Assembly: GCA_902767125.1 (NCBI GenBank)
Contig: CACXGJ010000161.1
Coordinates: 1-5,163 of the forward strand
DNA: 5,163 bases
Reading direction: 5' to 3'
Source: an uncultured Ruminococcus sp.
GTDB taxonomy: Bacteria > Bacillota > Clostridia > Oscillospirales > Acutalibacteraceae
In this document: positions 5,142 through 5,163 of the stretch, in pieces
Position numbering within the stretch: position 1 is the first letter of the stretch
Layout: each line of letters starts with the position of its first letter
The notes under the pieces: generated by a model
The model's database searches: none
The model's input: only the letters and a program-made list of their open reading frames with translations
Told to the model about the DNA's origin: nothing
Made by a program: the position numbers and the translations under genes

Positions 5142-5163
5142 GAGTTTTATTCAATACTTTTGA

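Noticed and set aside
1..5163. CRISPR array or cas effector genes to accompany the CARF protein
   Set aside because: No repeat-spacer periodicity and no cas nuclease motifs are visible on either strand in this window.

Overview
The window looks like chromosome from a low-GC Gram-positive anaerobe, most likely a Clostridia member of the Ruminococcus type. This rests on purine-rich GGAGG/GAGGTG ribosome binding sites, sigma-A-type promoters, AT-rich spacers, and the style of the proteins. The taxonomic call is an inference; there is no rRNA or marker gene beyond metF.

Layout, left to right. (1) 2-1491: the 3' end of a PP2C-type protein phosphatase with an acidic linker and a C-terminal extension, overlapping by 4 bp a soluble Hanks-type Ser/Thr kinase; a strong hairpin terminator at 1500-1544 ends this pair. 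(2) 1650-2027: a 125-residue protein of unknown function. (3) 2067-3663: a self-contained two-gene cassette with its own promoter (TTGACA-N17-TAAAAT) and terminator. It encodes a small stand-alone CARF-like (TM1812-type) protein and, translationally coupled to it, a divergent sigma-70-family protein with a region 2 and a possible C-terminal HTH separated by about 130 residues. (4) 3664-3891: AT-rich spacer with no convincing gene. (5) 3892-4940: a single-gene metF unit (methylenetetrahydrofolate reductase) with its own extended -10 promoter and a 20-bp perfect hairpin downstream. (6) 4844-5141, minus strand: a small basic protein of 75 residues, convergent with metF and driven by a perfect-consensus promoter (TTGACA-N17-TATAAT).

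The phosphatase and kinase should act on opposing sides of a phosphorylation switch. The most interesting part is the CARF-sigma pair. CARF domains are known as sensors of cyclic oligoadenylates and other nucleotide signals, usually in type III CRISPR defence. Here the sensor has no visible effector domain but is cotranscribed with a sigma-like factor, suggesting that a nucleotide signal (or a CARF-bound ligand) controls transcription. No CRISPR array or cas effector is visible in this window, so the link to CRISPR immunity is open. metF and the small basic gene look like ordinary chromosomal neighbours flanking an accessory segment.
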